Below are positions 6,359-6,386 of a stretch of DNA of 6,386 nt, piece by piece. The notes beneath the pieces are model-generated. The model made no database searches and was not told where the DNA came from. It saw only the letters and a program-made list of their open reading frames with translations. This DNA is from an uncultured Bacillus sp. (GTDB lineage: Bacteria > Bacillota > Bacilli > Bacillales > Cytobacillaceae): NCBI GenBank assembly GCA_937894355.1, contig CALCRD010000329.1, positions 1-6,386 of the forward strand, in the 5' to 3' direction. The position numbers and the translations under genes are program-made. The number at the start of each line of letters is the position of its first letter. The first letter of the stretch is position 1.

Positions 6359-6386
6359 TCAAAGATACTCTCCAGGCAATCTTTGA
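6359..6386. repeat. Inverted repeat at the right edge of the window
   Basis: TCAAAGAT (6359-6366) and ATCTTTGA (6379-6386) are perfect 8-bp arms around a 12-base loop. The second arm ends exactly at the window edge, so the pairing may be longer than can be seen. It could be the terminator hairpin of an upstream gene or part of a longer regulatory structure. The rest of 6244-6358 holds no convincing gene. Confidence 0.4.

Noticed and set aside
6346..6384. Minus-strand frame giving KDCLESIFEKLL then a stop, possibly the tail of an upstream gene
   Set aside because: Twelve residues are too few to identify, another frame on the opposite strand is equally open, and the inverted repeat at 6359-6386 overlaps it.

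Overview
The window suggests a low-to-moderate G+C, endospore-forming Firmicute (Bacillota), probably clostridial. The main clue is the first 156 bases, which encode the 3' part of a small Spo0E-like aspartyl-phosphate phosphatase, a family essentially confined to spore formers. The rest is an accessory block on the minus strand that looks like a defence or conflict locus. No tRNA, rRNA, IS element, attachment site or CRISPR array was seen.

Layout: 1-156 (+) is the end of the Spo0E-like gene. 157-269 is a short convergent gap with a weak hairpin and a small A/T-rich repeat. 270-1202 (-) is an intact HNH-family putative restriction endonuclease of 310 aa. 1203-1313 is a gap with an inverted repeat and a possible promoter for the HNH gene. 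1314-6243 (-) is one very large gene of about 1,640 codons for a STAND-type P-loop NTPase. It has an NTPase core, GxP/winged-helix region, about 1,000 residues of alpha-helical repeats and a C-terminal PLD-like domain resembling MIT_C. It is read here in three pieces because of two -1 frameshifts, at about 5605-5608 and about 1411-1430. 6244-6386 is the upstream region, with a perfect 14-bp palindrome, a weak promoter candidate and another inverted repeat at the window edge.

Working model (inference): the STAND protein is the sensor/switch, its helical repeats the recognition arm and its PLD-like tail an effector or docking domain. The HNH nuclease just downstream could be the DNA-cleaving partner or a separate defence gene. 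G+C content differs clearly between the two genes, so a single co-evolved operon is not proven. The STAND gene also has Arg instead of Lys in its Walker A motif. With the two frameshifts, this means the copy is either decaying, mis-sequenced at two indels, or an unusual split form. The most useful observation is that both breaks fall inside recognisable conserved sequence, so the public reading frames would hide one giant multidomain protein.
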